Shown here in pieces: positions 51,889 to 60,420 of a stretch of 64,000 nucleotides of DNA. Positions within the stretch are counted from its first letter, which is position 1. Each line of letters begins with the position of its first letter. The notes under the pieces were generated by a model. The model saw nothing but the letters and a program-made list of their open reading frames with translations. It made no database searches and was not told the DNA's origin. The position numbers and the translations under genes were made by a program. Origin of the DNA: JACVRW01 sp035650215 (GTDB taxonomy: Bacteria; Actinomycetota; Thermoleophilia; Solirubrobacterales; Thermoleophilaceae); contig DASRIC010000042.1 of the NCBI GenBank assembly GCA_035650215.1, forward strand, positions 3,708 to 67,707, in the 5' to 3' direction.

Positions 51889-52560
51889 CTAGGGCGACGC
51901 CGCCGCCGTGACCAGCGTCCCGTCGGTGCTGCCCTGCTCGAGCAGCGTCAGTAGCCGGGCGGGCTCGCGGCCGTCGACCAGCCACGCCTCGACGCCGGCC
52001 GCCCGCAGCGCCTCGGGCAGATATCGGTCGACCCCCTCGGAGCGAAGCTCGGCCAGCTCGTCGACGCTCAGGCGGGCGATCGGCTCGCCGTGCGGCGGCC
52101 AGTCGCGGAAGAGGCCCGCGACCGGCTTCACGAGCACCACGCGCCCCGCCGCGGCGGCACCGGCCACCCAGGCCGCGATCGAGTCGGACGTGACCTCCCA
52201 CGAGGCCGGGAGCGGGTCCGCCGCGAGGAGCGCCGCCGGCAGCAGGATCGGCGTGCGGCCGCGGGCGCCGGCCGCGCGGGCGGCCGTGATGTCCACGCAG
52301 GGAACGCCGCCGGGGATCAGGTCGGACAGCAGCCAGCCAAACTGGTCCATCGCGAGGATCGCCATCCGGTGGGAGGTCTCGGCGTGCAGGGCGAGACGGG
52401 CGTCGTGCTCGCGCACGGCATCCGCGAACGCGCCGCCGCCCGGAATCACGAGCAGCGGGTGACGCTCGCCCGCCTCGCCGATCGTGCGGCACAGCCTCTC
52501 GAGCGCGTCGTCGCCCGCTTCGCGCGCCACGCCGCCGCCGACCTTGACGACGCTCAGCAC
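51889..52560 (-). CDS. Amino-acid-kinase-fold enzyme, likely MfnE-type kinase
   Basis: A 223-residue AAK-family kinase. VVKVGGGVAREAG is the first glycine loop, VIPGGGAFADAVREHDARL the second, and WEVTSDSIAAWVAGAAAA the nucleotide end. In methanofuran synthesis MfnE phosphorylates the aminomethylfuran phosphate. Position beside mfnB supports that. GTG start 52560 overlaps the COG1548-type stop. Confidence 0.78.
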   Translation of the reverse strand: MLSVVKVGGGVAREAGDDALERLCRTIGEAGERHPLLVIPGGGAFADAVREHDARLALHAETSHRMAILAMDQFGWLLSDLIPGGVPCVDITAARAAGARGRTPILLPAALLAADPLPASWEVTSDSIAAWVAGAAAAGRVVLVKPVAGLFRDWPPHGEPIARLSVDELAELRSEGVDRYLPEALRAAGVEAWLVDGREPARLLTLLEQGSTDGTLVTAAASP

Positions 52561-53558
52561 CGGCGGGCCACGAGCTCGGCGAGCGCGGCGGCGGGCGCCG
52601 CGTCGCGCTCGGCCGCGCTCCAGGGCAGCTCCGCGACGGCGCGCCCCAGGCGCTCGGCTGCCTCTCGCGCCAGGAAGGCCCCCGTGCCGAGCGGCACCAC
52701 GGCGGGCTCGCCCTCGAGGCGGTCGCTCACCCGACGCACCGCGGCCTCGATCTGGCCCACCTGCTCCGCGTGCAGGAACGCCGCGATCGCCTCGATCTCC
52801 GCAACCGAGAGCTGCTCCGCGTCGGCGCACACGAGCCGCGCCACGCGCTCGCGTGCGAACTCGAGCGTGGTCGGCCGCCCGTCCGGCGTGGCGCACGTGT
52901 ACCCGACCGGCGTGATGTGCCCGAGGATCAGGTGCACGTCCGCGCTGATCGCGAACAGCTCCGACGACACCGGACACCGGCTACCGCGGACCGGCACCCG
53001 CGGGGCGATCGCCGCGAGGTTCGTGCGCAGAGCGCCGCTGTACACCAGCTCGCCGGCCAGCAGCCGGTCGAGGTCGGTGCGCCCGGCGGCCACCACCCGC
53101 CCGGCGGCGATCGGAATCACGTCGACGGTGGTGCTGCCCACGTCGACCATCAGCGCGTCGGGATCGAGCGCCGCCACCGCGAGCGCGCTCGCGAGCCAGT
53201 TGGCGGCCGCCACCTCGGCTGCGCGCCCACGCGCCACCGCGAACGGGACGAGCTCCCCGTGCGTGGTGAACGCGAGCAGCTCCGCGCCGTCAAGCGCCTC
53301 CTCCGCGGCGTCGAGCACGAACTCCACGCCCTCGCGTTTGGTGCGAAACGCGTCCGAGAGCTCGGCCGTCGTTGTCAGAGCCACGGCCTCCGCCGGCTCC
53401 CGAGCGACGCCGGCCACGACCTCGCGGATCATGGCCGTGAGCGCCTCCCGGTCGCGCCAGACTTCGAACGGCCGCGACAGCGCGCGACGCTCATCTCCGC
53501 CCAGCCATACGGCCTTCGTGTTCGCACCGCCCACGTCGAGGCCGATCACGCCGCCCAT
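52554..53558 (-). CDS. H4MPT-linked C1 transfer pathway protein (COG1548/hydantoinase-like)
   Basis: A 334-residue ASKHA-fold protein. VIGLDVGGANTKAVWLGG is the phosphate loop, MVDVGSTTVDVIPI the second, and LTTTAELSDAF between. COG1548-type proteins occur only with H4MPT/methanofuran genes and are implicated in methanofuran synthesis (a later MfnF-like step has been proposed). ATG 53558 sits 18 bases from the divergent COG1411-type gene. Confidence 0.82.
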   Translation of the reverse strand: MGGVIGLDVGGANTKAVWLGGDERRALSRPFEVWRDREALTAMIREVVAGVAREPAEAVALTTTAELSDAFRTKREGVEFVLDAAEEALDGAELLAFTTHGELVPFAVARGRAAEVAAANWLASALAVAALDPDALMVDVGSTTVDVIPIAAGRVVAAGRTDLDRLLAGELVYSGALRTNLAAIAPRVPVRGSRCPVSSELFAISADVHLILGHITPVGYTCATPDGRPTTLEFARERVARLVCADAEQLSVAEIEAIAAFLHAEQVGQIEAAVRRVSDRLEGEPAVVPLGTGAFLAREAAERLGRAVAELPWSAAERDAAPAAALAELVARRC

Positions 53559-53576
53559 CAGCGACCCTGCGTGGCC

Positions 53577-54377
53577 ATGCGAGTGATCCCGGTCATCGAT
53601 CTCAAGGGCGGTGTGGCCGTGCACGCCGTGCGCGGGGAGCGCGAACGCTACCGCCCGCTGCGCAGCCGACTCGTCGCCGGCTCCGACCCGGTTCGGATCG
53701 CTCGCGCGTTCAGCGGCGAGCTCGGACTCGAGGATCTCTACGTCGCCGACCTCGACGCGATCGCCGGCGGGCCGCCCAATGCCGAGGCGCTGGCCGCCTT
53801 GGGGCGCGAGGCGCGGGTCATGGTCGACGCCGGCGTGACCGATCCCGCCGCGGCCCGCTCGTTGCTCGAAGTCGGCGCGGCACGCGTGGTGATCGGCACC
53901 GAGACGCTCGCGGGCGCGGCTGCGCTCGGGCGGCTGGTGGGCCTCCCCCATGTGCTCAGCCTCGACCTCCGCGGCGGCCGCCTCCTCTCGCCGGACCCCG
54001 TGCTTGCCCGGCTCGGTGCCGCCCAGGCGCTGGCCCGCATGGCGCCCGCCGGCATGTGTGAGGTGATCGTGCTCGACCTCGAGCGGGTCGGATCAGGTGC
54101 GGGCCCGCAGCTCGAGCTGATCGGCGAGCTCAGCTCGCGCTTCCCGGACCTCGAGCTGCTGGCCGGCGGCGGCGTGCGCGACCTCGCCGACCTCCGCGCC
54201 CTCGACAAGGCCGGGGCGGCGGGCGCGCTCCTGGCCACCGCCCTGCACCGCGGCGCGATCGGCCCGTCCGAGCTGCGCGCGCTCAGCCGACCAGCGTCTC
54301 CAGGTGCTCCGCCAGCGCAGCCGCCACGTCCACGCCGGTGGCCCGCTCCACGCCCTGCCAGCCGGGGATCCCGTTGA
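53577..54377 (+). CDS. HisA-like TIM-barrel protein of the C1 cluster (COG1411-type)
   Basis: A 266-residue protein. RVIPVIDLKGGVAVHAVRGE is the HisA-type front, DLYVADLDAIAGG and LSLDLRGGRLL follow. It resembles phosphoribosylformimino-carboxamide isomerase but recurs in methylotroph C1 clusters, so a role in cofactor synthesis is more likely than histidine synthesis. The last 30 residues are Pro/Arg-rich and overlap the convergent RimK-like gene by 95 bases, so the true C-terminus may be shorter or a frameshift may have removed the original stop. Confidence 0.78.
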   Translation: MRVIPVIDLKGGVAVHAVRGERERYRPLRSRLVAGSDPVRIARAFSGELGLEDLYVADLDAIAGGPPNAEALAALGREARVMVDAGVTDPAAARSLLEVGAARVVIGTETLAGAAALGRLVGLPHVLSLDLRGGRLLSPDPVLARLGAAQALARMAPAGMCEVIVLDLERVGSGAGPQLELIGELSSRFPDLELLAGGGVRDLADLRALDKAGAAGALLATALHRGAIGPSELRALSRPASPGAPPAQPPRPRRWPAPRPASRGSR

Positions 54378-55170
54378 CCTCGAGCACGTAGTCGCGCCCG
54401 TCGGGCACGCGCAGCAGGTCCACGCCGGCGTAGTCGACGCCCAGCGCGGCCGCGGCCAGCCCGGCCAGGCGCTCCTGCTCAGCGCCGAGCTGAACCGGGC
54501 GCGCGCTCCCGCCGCGCGCGAGGTTCGTGCGCCAGCCCTCGCCGCTCCGCTCGATCGCCGCCACAACCCGTTCGCCCATCACCAGCGCGCGCACGTCGCG
54601 GCCCGCGTGCGGCAGTGCCTCCTGCAGGTAGTACACGGCGCGCTCGAGCTCGAGCGCGCGGAACACCCGCTCCGCGACGTCGTGATCGTCCACGCGCACC
54701 ATGCCCACCCCCATCGACCCGAACAGCGGCTTAACGATCACGTCGCCGCCAAGCTCGGCGAGGGCCTCCCGGGCGTCGGCGGGCCGCTCGCAGGCGATCG
54801 TGCGGGGCGTGGGCAGTCCGGCGCGCGCGAGCAGTGCGGATGCGAGGAACTTGTCGACGGTCCGCTCGACGGCGTGCGCGCTGTTGACCGCGCGAACGCC
54901 GCGGGCCGCGAGCGCATGGAGGGCGTCGACGCGGAACACGACCTGCTCGAGCGAGCCGCGCGGGATCCCGCGCACGAGCACGACGTCGCAGTCGTGCAGC
55001 GCGACCTCGCGCGAGCGCACGCCCACCGCGCTCCCGACGCTCCCCACCATCCGCGTGACCGGCGCGAAGGCGCATTCGTGGCCGCGCGCCGTGAGCGCCC
55101 GCTCCAGGCGGCCGGCATGCCAGCCGCCGGTCGAGCCGAGCACAGCCACGCGCAGCCGGCGCCCGTTCAC
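54283..55170 (-). CDS. RimK-like ATP-grasp glutamate ligase
   Basis: A 295-residue ATP-grasp ligase. LGGDVIVKPLFGSMGVGMVRV is the ATP-binding loop, YVLEVNGIPGWQGVERATG the metal-binding end. Relatives add glutamate to H4MPT or to methanofuran. It heads toward the fhc genes on the same strand and ends at 54283. Which cofactor it modifies is not shown. Confidence 0.78.
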   Translation of the reverse strand: MNGRRLRVAVLGSTGGWHAGRLERALTARGHECAFAPVTRMVGSVGSAVGVRSREVALHDCDVVLVRGIPRGSLEQVVFRVDALHALAARGVRAVNSAHAVERTVDKFLASALLARAGLPTPRTIACERPADAREALAELGGDVIVKPLFGSMGVGMVRVDDHDVAERVFRALELERAVYYLQEALPHAGRDVRALVMGERVVAAIERSGEGWRTNLARGGSARPVQLGAEQERLAGLAAAALGVDYAGVDLLRVPDGRDYVLEVNGIPGWQGVERATGVDVAAALAEHLETLVG

Positions 55171-55175
55171 GGCGC

Positions 55176-55991
55176 TCAGCCGCCGGATTCGAGGATGAGG
55201 AGCTCGCCGCGGCGCAACTCCAGGCCGTCACCGCTCCAGCGCGCGTAGCGGCCCTCGACCTGCTCGTCGGCCAGCGGCAGGCCCAGCTCGCGCAGGTGGC
55301 GCAGGTAGAGGCGAAGGAAGGGCGGGCGGTACGAGCACGCGTAGGCGAAGGTGGGCAGCGGAGTGAGCTCCGACATCGCCGCGATCGTGCCCCGGCGCAT
55401 GCCCGCTCCGGGCCGCGCGCCCACGGCGCCGAGGGCCACGATCGTGCCGGCCAGCATGCGCAGCCCCGCGGCCTCCCCCACGCTCCCCGCGACCGCGATC
55501 AGCCCGCGCCGCAGGCCGGCGCCGACCTGGTCGCCCGCGTTGCCGTGGACGAGGATCTCGCCGCCGCGCATTCCCGCTCGCTCGCCCGGCGGGGCGGCGC
55601 CGAGCTGCTGCCCGGCGGAGCCGCGCACCACGAGCCGGCCACCGCGCATGGCGGTGCCCGCGAAGTCGCCAACGTCGCCCTCAACCACCAGCTCGCCGCC
55701 GCGCATCTCCGCGCCGGTGTGCATCCCGGCATCGCCCGCGACGATCAGCCTCCCGCCGGTCATGCCCGCCCCGATGAGCTTGACGCGCCGCAGGTCGCCC
55801 TCGACGCGCACCTCCTCGTCGCCGTCGCCGGAGACGGCGAAGAGGTCGGCCAGCCGCTCCCGCCGGTTGCCGTGCCAGACCGGGAGCGCCTCGACCTCGG
55901 CGCGCCCGAGGCCGGCGAGGCGGTCTGGGCTGAGGCCCTCGACCTCGAGCGGCACCGCCGGCTGCTCCCGGAGGCTGAGCTTGAGCGGCAT
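55176..55991 (-). CDS. fhcC: Formylmethanofuran dehydrogenase/formyltransferase-hydrolase subunit C
   Basis: A 271-residue beta-helix protein related to the GltB C-terminal domain. Repeats of the G-x-x-G-x-x-x type (GAGMTGGRLIVAGDAG, GAEMRGGELVVEGDVG, GTAMRGGRLVVRGSAG) fill residues 65-205. It is the structural subunit of the Fhc complex. One-base overlap with fhcD. Confidence 0.92.
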   Translation of the reverse strand: MPLKLSLREQPAVPLEVEGLSPDRLAGLGRAEVEALPVWHGNRRERLADLFAVSGDGDEEVRVEGDLRRVKLIGAGMTGGRLIVAGDAGMHTGAEMRGGELVVEGDVGDFAGTAMRGGRLVVRGSAGQQLGAAPPGERAGMRGGEILVHGNAGDQVGAGLRRGLIAVAGSVGEAAGLRMLAGTIVALGAVGARPGAGMRRGTIAAMSELTPLPTFAYACSYRPPFLRLYLRHLRELGLPLADEQVEGRYARWSGDGLELRRGELLILESGG

Positions 55992-56890
55992 CAGCCCTCG
56001 AGGCCGGGCACGAGCCCGCGCAGCTCGATGTGGTGCGGTCCCAGGTCGCCCCCGTAGTTTCCCGCGCTGACCCTGGCCGCCCCCGCCCCGGCGGCGGCCT
56101 CGAGGCCGCGCGCCATCGCCTCGCGAACGGCCTCGAGAGTCAGGCCGTCGATCACGATCTCGAATACCGAGCCGATGCCCGGCGGCACGTCGGTGTGCGG
56201 GACCTGCGCGCGGAGCGTGGGGCAGAGCGCGTCGTTGGTCGAGGCGATCAGGGCGCTGTAACGGGAGCCGACCTTGCTGCCGCTGCGGGCGATGCCACCC
56301 GGGAAGGGCAGGATCACTCCGCGCACCGCCTGCATCGCCGCGGCGGCCGCCTCCGCCGCGCCCAGCGCCTCGGCGACGTCACGGCCGAGGATGATGATGT
56401 TGCCGCCCGCCACTCCCTCGGCGACCGCGAAGCGCTCCTCGACGAGGAACTCGCCCTCCATCACCGGCACCCGCCAGTAGCGGCGCCCGTCGAGCACCTT
56501 GCTGGCCTGATAGCCGTCGCCGAAGAAGCGCAGCTGCCCGCCCACGTCGACGGTCTCCTCGCCGTCGAGCCCGTTGAAGCAGGCCGTGGTGGGACAGGTG
56601 AGCACGCTCTGGCCCACGCGCTCCACCAGCCGCTTCGCCAAGCCCTCGCGGTCGTTGGCGAACAGCAGCGCGCTTGCTCCGGGGCGCCCGTCGGGCGTCT
56701 CGCCGGGTTCGAGCTCGCGCTCGATGCCGGCCTCGCACTTGCAGCCGATCACCGAGGTTGCGAAACCGGTGAGCGAGCGGGCCGCCTCGCCCGCCCAGGC
56801 GCGGCTCTCCGCCGTGACCACGATCCGCGCGCCCCACATCGGGAACGCCTCCGCGAAGGTGTCCACGACCTCGGTGCCGTTCAGCCTCAT
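55991..56890 (-). CDS. fhcD: Formylmethanofuran:H4MPT formyltransferase subunit D
   Basis: A 299-residue Ftr protein. MRLNGTEVVDTFAEAFPMWG is a perfect Ftr start, followed by CPTTACFNGLDG, ANDREGLAKRLV, GGIARSGSKVGSRY and GAARVSAGNYGGDLGPHHI. It moves the formyl group from H4MPT to methanofuran. ATG 56890 is chosen because the longer frame adds residues outside the family start. Overlaps fhcA by 4 bases. Confidence 0.95.
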   Translation of the reverse strand: MRLNGTEVVDTFAEAFPMWGARIVVTAESRAWAGEAARSLTGFATSVIGCKCEAGIERELEPGETPDGRPGASALLFANDREGLAKRLVERVGQSVLTCPTTACFNGLDGEETVDVGGQLRFFGDGYQASKVLDGRRYWRVPVMEGEFLVEERFAVAEGVAGGNIIILGRDVAEALGAAEAAAAAMQAVRGVILPFPGGIARSGSKVGSRYSALIASTNDALCPTLRAQVPHTDVPPGIGSVFEIVIDGLTLEAVREAMARGLEAAAGAGAARVSAGNYGGDLGPHHIELRGLVPGLEG

Positions 56891-58530
56891 CGCGCGTTCC
56901 CGCCCGGCCCGGCGGCGATCCGGCGAGCCGGCTCGAGCAGCCACGGCTCGCGGACCGGATAGTTGTCGAAGCGCACGCTGTAGCGCTCGTCGAAGAGCGG
57001 TCGCAGGGTGCTCTCGATCCCCTCGTCGTGATCCGCCGCCACGCGCAGCAGCTCGCCCGCCGGCGTCTCGCGCAGCTCGCCCTCCTCGACGATCACGCGC
57101 CCGCTCTTGATCACCCAGCGCGGCGTGGCGAACATCTCCTCCACGTCATCGCGCCCCTGGTAGATCGTCACGTCGGCGTCGGCGCCCACCCCGAGATGGC
57201 CCTTGTCGGCCAGCCCGAGCAGCCGGGCGGGCCCGGCACGGGTGATGACCGCGATCTCCCCGAGCGTGTACTCGCGATCGAGGTCGTCGCGCAGCATGGT
57301 GCGCCCGATCGCCTTCTGGTTCACGCGCCGGATCTGCTCGTTTCGGAACTCGCGGTCCATCAGCAGCCGGATCAGCCGCGGGTAGCTCAGGAACGAGCCG
57401 CCGTTCGGGTGGTCGGTGGAGAGCACGACCCGCCAGGGGTCACGGCTCAGCAGGAACAGCTCCAGGCCGATCCCCCACTGGAGCGCGTGAACGTAGTTGC
57501 GCTCGCGGTACTCGAAGGGCACGATGCCGCAGCCGGTCTCGGCCTCGAGGTCGGCATTCACCCACTTGCCTCCGGTCACGTCGCGCAGCACCGCGGACAC
57601 GGGCGCGTCGGCGGTCATCGTGGTCGCCGGCCCAAACATCACCTGGCCGATATCGGCGCTGTGCTCGGGGTGCGCAGCGAGGTGCTCGGCCAGCTCCGGC
57701 GCGCGCGAGCGCGGCCGCTTGCCCGGCGTGCCACCGTAGGCGTGGAACTGGAGATGAGCGAGGTGCGCTCGCCGGCCCTGCAAGGTGTCGAGCGTGTCGA
57801 GCGTGGTGCGCCAATTGCCCGCCACCCCCAGGTTGTTGCAGTGAACGTGCACGGGGTGCGGCAGACCGAGCTCGTCGACGGAGCCGGCGATCGCCTCCAG
57901 CACCCGGCGCGGAGTCACGCCCAGCCCCTCGACCTCGTCGTCGAGGGCGGTCACGTTGCCGTTCCGGTGCTTCCACATCTCCACGCCGCCCGGGTTCACG
58001 AGCTTCACGCCATAGCCGCCGGTCGCCTCGAGCAGCCAGGCCACGGCGTCCGTTACCGGGCCGCCCTCGCGGATCAGCTCGAACAGCGGCAGGTTGTTGC
58101 CCATCAGCACGAGGAACGCCGCGTCCACGATCGGCGTGTCGCGCAGCTCCGCCAGGGTGTGGCGCGCGGCGAGCGGGGGCGTGGCGGCGTCGACGACCGT
58201 CGTGTAGCCGAGCAGCGCGTAGCGATAGCCCGTGACGAAGGTCGAGGGCACGGTGCCGCCCGTGCCCGAGCGCATGAGCTCGGTGCGGTCGATCGGATCG
58301 CCGCGATGGTCCTCCGGGGCGAGCTTGCGCGCCGCGTTCACCGCCGGGCCGGCGATATGCGAGTGGATGTCCACCCCGCCCGGCATCACGACCATGCCGC
58401 TCGCGTCGACGCGCGGCGCGTGCGGCGGCAGCTCGTGGACCACCTTGCCCCCGTCCAGGCAGACGTCGCGCACCTCGCCGTTTACCCCGTTGGCCGGGTC
58501 GTAGACGCGCCCCTGCGCGATTCGCAGCAC
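56887..58530 (-). CDS. fhcA: Formyltransferase/hydrolase complex subunit A (formylmethanofuran amidohydrolase)
   Basis: A 547-residue amidohydrolase. Zinc ligands include His56 and His58 in GGVDIHSHIAGP, with HVHCNNLGVAGN and HLAHLQFHAYG further on and the metal-binding Asp in VVLSTDHPNGG. It hydrolyses formylmethanofuran to formate. Starts six bases after fhcB. Confidence 0.95.
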   Translation of the reverse strand: MLRIAQGRVYDPANGVNGEVRDVCLDGGKVVHELPPHAPRVDASGMVVMPGGVDIHSHIAGPAVNAARKLAPEDHRGDPIDRTELMRSGTGGTVPSTFVTGYRYALLGYTTVVDAATPPLAARHTLAELRDTPIVDAAFLVLMGNNLPLFELIREGGPVTDAVAWLLEATGGYGVKLVNPGGVEMWKHRNGNVTALDDEVEGLGVTPRRVLEAIAGSVDELGLPHPVHVHCNNLGVAGNWRTTLDTLDTLQGRRAHLAHLQFHAYGGTPGKRPRSRAPELAEHLAAHPEHSADIGQVMFGPATTMTADAPVSAVLRDVTGGKWVNADLEAETGCGIVPFEYRERNYVHALQWGIGLELFLLSRDPWRVVLSTDHPNGGSFLSYPRLIRLLMDREFRNEQIRRVNQKAIGRTMLRDDLDREYTLGEIAVITRAGPARLLGLADKGHLGVGADADVTIYQGRDDVEEMFATPRWVIKSGRVIVEEGELRETPAGELLRVAADHDEGIESTLRPLFDERYSVRFDNYPVREPWLLEPARRIAAGPGGNAR

Positions 58531-58536
58531 CGAGCG

Positions 58537-59772
58537 CTAGCTCCCCTCGTCCCCGGCGAGGCGCGCCTGGATCGCGCCGAGCACGTCGCCGTCTCCCAGG
58601 CGCTCGGACGCGAGCGGCGCGCGCAGCGTGAGGGGCACGCCGTCCATGCGGTGGGCGGTGCCCTCGCGCTGCACCCCGGCGGCGGCCGTGGCGAAGGCCA
58701 CGCGCGCGGCCGCGGCGGTCTCGGTGGCGCACGGGTCGACGACCACGGTGGGGATCGAGCGCAGGTGGTCGCTCGCGCGCGGCGGCAGCCCGCGCAGGGC
58801 GTCGAAGCCCACGATCAGCGCGGCGTCCGGCTCGCCGCGCTCCAGCATGCCGGCGGCGCTGAACTCTCCAGGCCACGCTCGCGGATGCCCTCGCGCGAAG
58901 CTCACGGCTCCCGGGTACCCGGTCTGCCACGCCAGCACGTCCTCGGCGCCGCGCGCGCCCGCCTCGAAGCGCAGCGGCAGCGCGACCACGTGCGCGAGGG
59001 TCGCCAGGTCGCGAACGAGGGCGAGCAGCGCCAGCGAGCTCGCGTAGCCGGCGGGCGCGTGGAGGACCACGCCGTAGCTGCACGCGCGCAGCCGGGCCGC
59101 GAGCCGCTCGAGGGCGTCGAGCGGCAACCGCGCTGCGAGCTCGCGCTCGAGCGGCACCGCGCGCGCCAGCGCGCGCAGGGCCCAGAGCGCCTCGAAGTCG
59201 AGCGCGGGTGCCAGCTCGACCAGCTCGTCCGCCTCCGCGGCGGTGGCGCTCTCCTCCGCGCCGACCACCACCAGGCTGCGCCCGGGCGGCCGGCCCGCGC
59301 GGTCGAGCCGCAGGCGAGGAAGCAGCCGCGGGTTGGTGGAGACCGGGTCGGCGCGCCAGGCAACAACCAGGTCGGCCCGGTCGCGAACGTCGCCGAACGT
59401 CGTGGTGCTGACCCCGAAGGCCTGCGAGGCGGCGCCGCCGGCGCCCCCGGACGGGTCGATCACGGCGCCGAGCGCCTCGGCCAGGGCCACGGCCGCGCGC
59501 TGGCTCTCGCAGTCGGTCCCCCCGAGGCCGCAGACGAGCGGCAGCCGGGCGTCGCGGAGAATCGCCGCCGCCGCGTCCACCGCCTCACCGAAGTCCGCCT
59601 CGCGGCCGTCCACGCGGGACGGCGGAGGCGCCTCACCCGTGCGCTCGGCAAGCCAGGCGTCGCCCAGCGGGCAGGTCCGCGTCGCGCCCGCAAGGGCTCC
59701 CCCGGCCACCGCGACCTCGATGTCGTCGCAGCCACATCCACAGCCGGCGCAGGTCGCCGCGTGCTCAGCCAT
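58537..59772 (-). CDS. fhcB: Formyltransferase/hydrolase complex subunit B
   Basis: A 411-residue molybdopterin-type FwdB-like protein. Cys cluster CAGCGCGCDD near the start and TCPLGDAWLAER follow FwdB. Then LVVAWRADPVSTNPR and RSLVVVGAEESAT. Bacterial FhcB usually lacks redox cofactors, so it is probably structural in the hydrolase complex. It is the first fhc gene of the operon, divergent from fae. Confidence 0.9.
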   Translation of the reverse strand: MAEHAATCAGCGCGCDDIEVAVAGGALAGATRTCPLGDAWLAERTGEAPPPSRVDGREADFGEAVDAAAAILRDARLPLVCGLGGTDCESQRAAVALAEALGAVIDPSGGAGGAASQAFGVSTTTFGDVRDRADLVVAWRADPVSTNPRLLPRLRLDRAGRPPGRSLVVVGAEESATAAEADELVELAPALDFEALWALRALARAVPLERELAARLPLDALERLAARLRACSYGVVLHAPAGYASSLALLALVRDLATLAHVVALPLRFEAGARGAEDVLAWQTGYPGAVSFARGHPRAWPGEFSAAGMLERGEPDAALIVGFDALRGLPPRASDHLRSIPTVVVDPCATETAAAARVAFATAAAGVQREGTAHRMDGVPLTLRAPLASERLGDGDVLGAIQARLAGDEGS

Positions 59773-59880
59773 CCGCGCGCCGGAGGATACCCCCGGCGCT
59801 GCGCGGCCCACCCTGCGCCGTACGGGGACACCGCGCTACACTCGCGCCCGCCTTACGGAGACCCGAGAGAGGAGAGACAC
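59773..59880. promoter_or_regulatory. Shared divergent promoter region of fhcB and fae
   Basis: 108 bp separate the two starts. GAGAGAGGAGAG before fae is a strong ribosome site. TACACT (59837-59842) is a possible -10 element for fae. No palindrome is obvious. Both the fhc operon and the fae/mtdB genes must be transcribed from here. Confidence 0.45.
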
Positions 59881-60393
59881 ATGGCTCTGACGATGTCCGT
59901 TGGAGAGTCCCTGGTGGGTGACGGCAACGAGGTCGCGCACATCGATCTGTTGATCGGATCCAAGGACGGCCCGGTCGGCGAGGCGTTTGCCGCCGCTCTC
60001 CTGAACCAGAAGGAGGGCCACACGAACCTGCTGGCCGTGGTGGCGCCCAACCTTCCTGCCAAGCCGGACACGATCATGGCCAACAAGGTCACGCTCAAGG
60101 GCGAGAAGCAGGTGGGGCAGATGTTCGGGCCCGCCCAGGCCGCCGTCTCGCGAGCCGTGGTCGACTCGGTGCGTGACGGGGTCATCTCGCAGAGCGACGC
60201 GGACGACCTCTGCGTGATCGTCGGCGTGTTCATCCACTGGCTGGCCGAAGACGACAAGAAGATCTTCGACTGGAACTACGAGGCCACCAAGGAGGCGCTC
60301 GCACGCGCGGTGTCCGCCGAGCCCAAGGCGAGCGCGGTGATCGAGCAGTCGACCGACGCGCGCCACCCGTTCGCCGGGGGCACCGAGGGCTAG
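59881..60393 (+). CDS. fae: Formaldehyde-activating enzyme
   Basis: A 170-residue Fae. VGESLVGDGNEVAHIDLLIG holds the conserved catalytic His20. LLAVVAPNLPAKPDTIMANKV, VGQMFGPAQAAVSRAV, VGVFIHWLAEDDKKI and PKASAVIEQ are diagnostic. It condenses formaldehyde with H4MPT to methylene-H4MPT. ATG 59881. Shortly followed by mtdB. Confidence 0.97.
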   Translation: MALTMSVGESLVGDGNEVAHIDLLIGSKDGPVGEAFAAALLNQKEGHTNLLAVVAPNLPAKPDTIMANKVTLKGEKQVGQMFGPAQAAVSRAVVDSVRDGVISQSDADDLCVIVGVFIHWLAEDDKKIFDWNYEATKEALARAVSAEPKASAVIEQSTDARHPFAGGTEG

Positions 60394-60420
60394 GCCGGCA
60401 GCGGGCCGCGTGCCCACGCC

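Noticed and set aside
57028..59880. Long plus-strand frame running into fae from antisense of fhcA and fhcB
   Set aside because: Only the part from ATG 59881 is Fae; the upstream 950 codons are the complement of fhcA/fhcB and have no family content.
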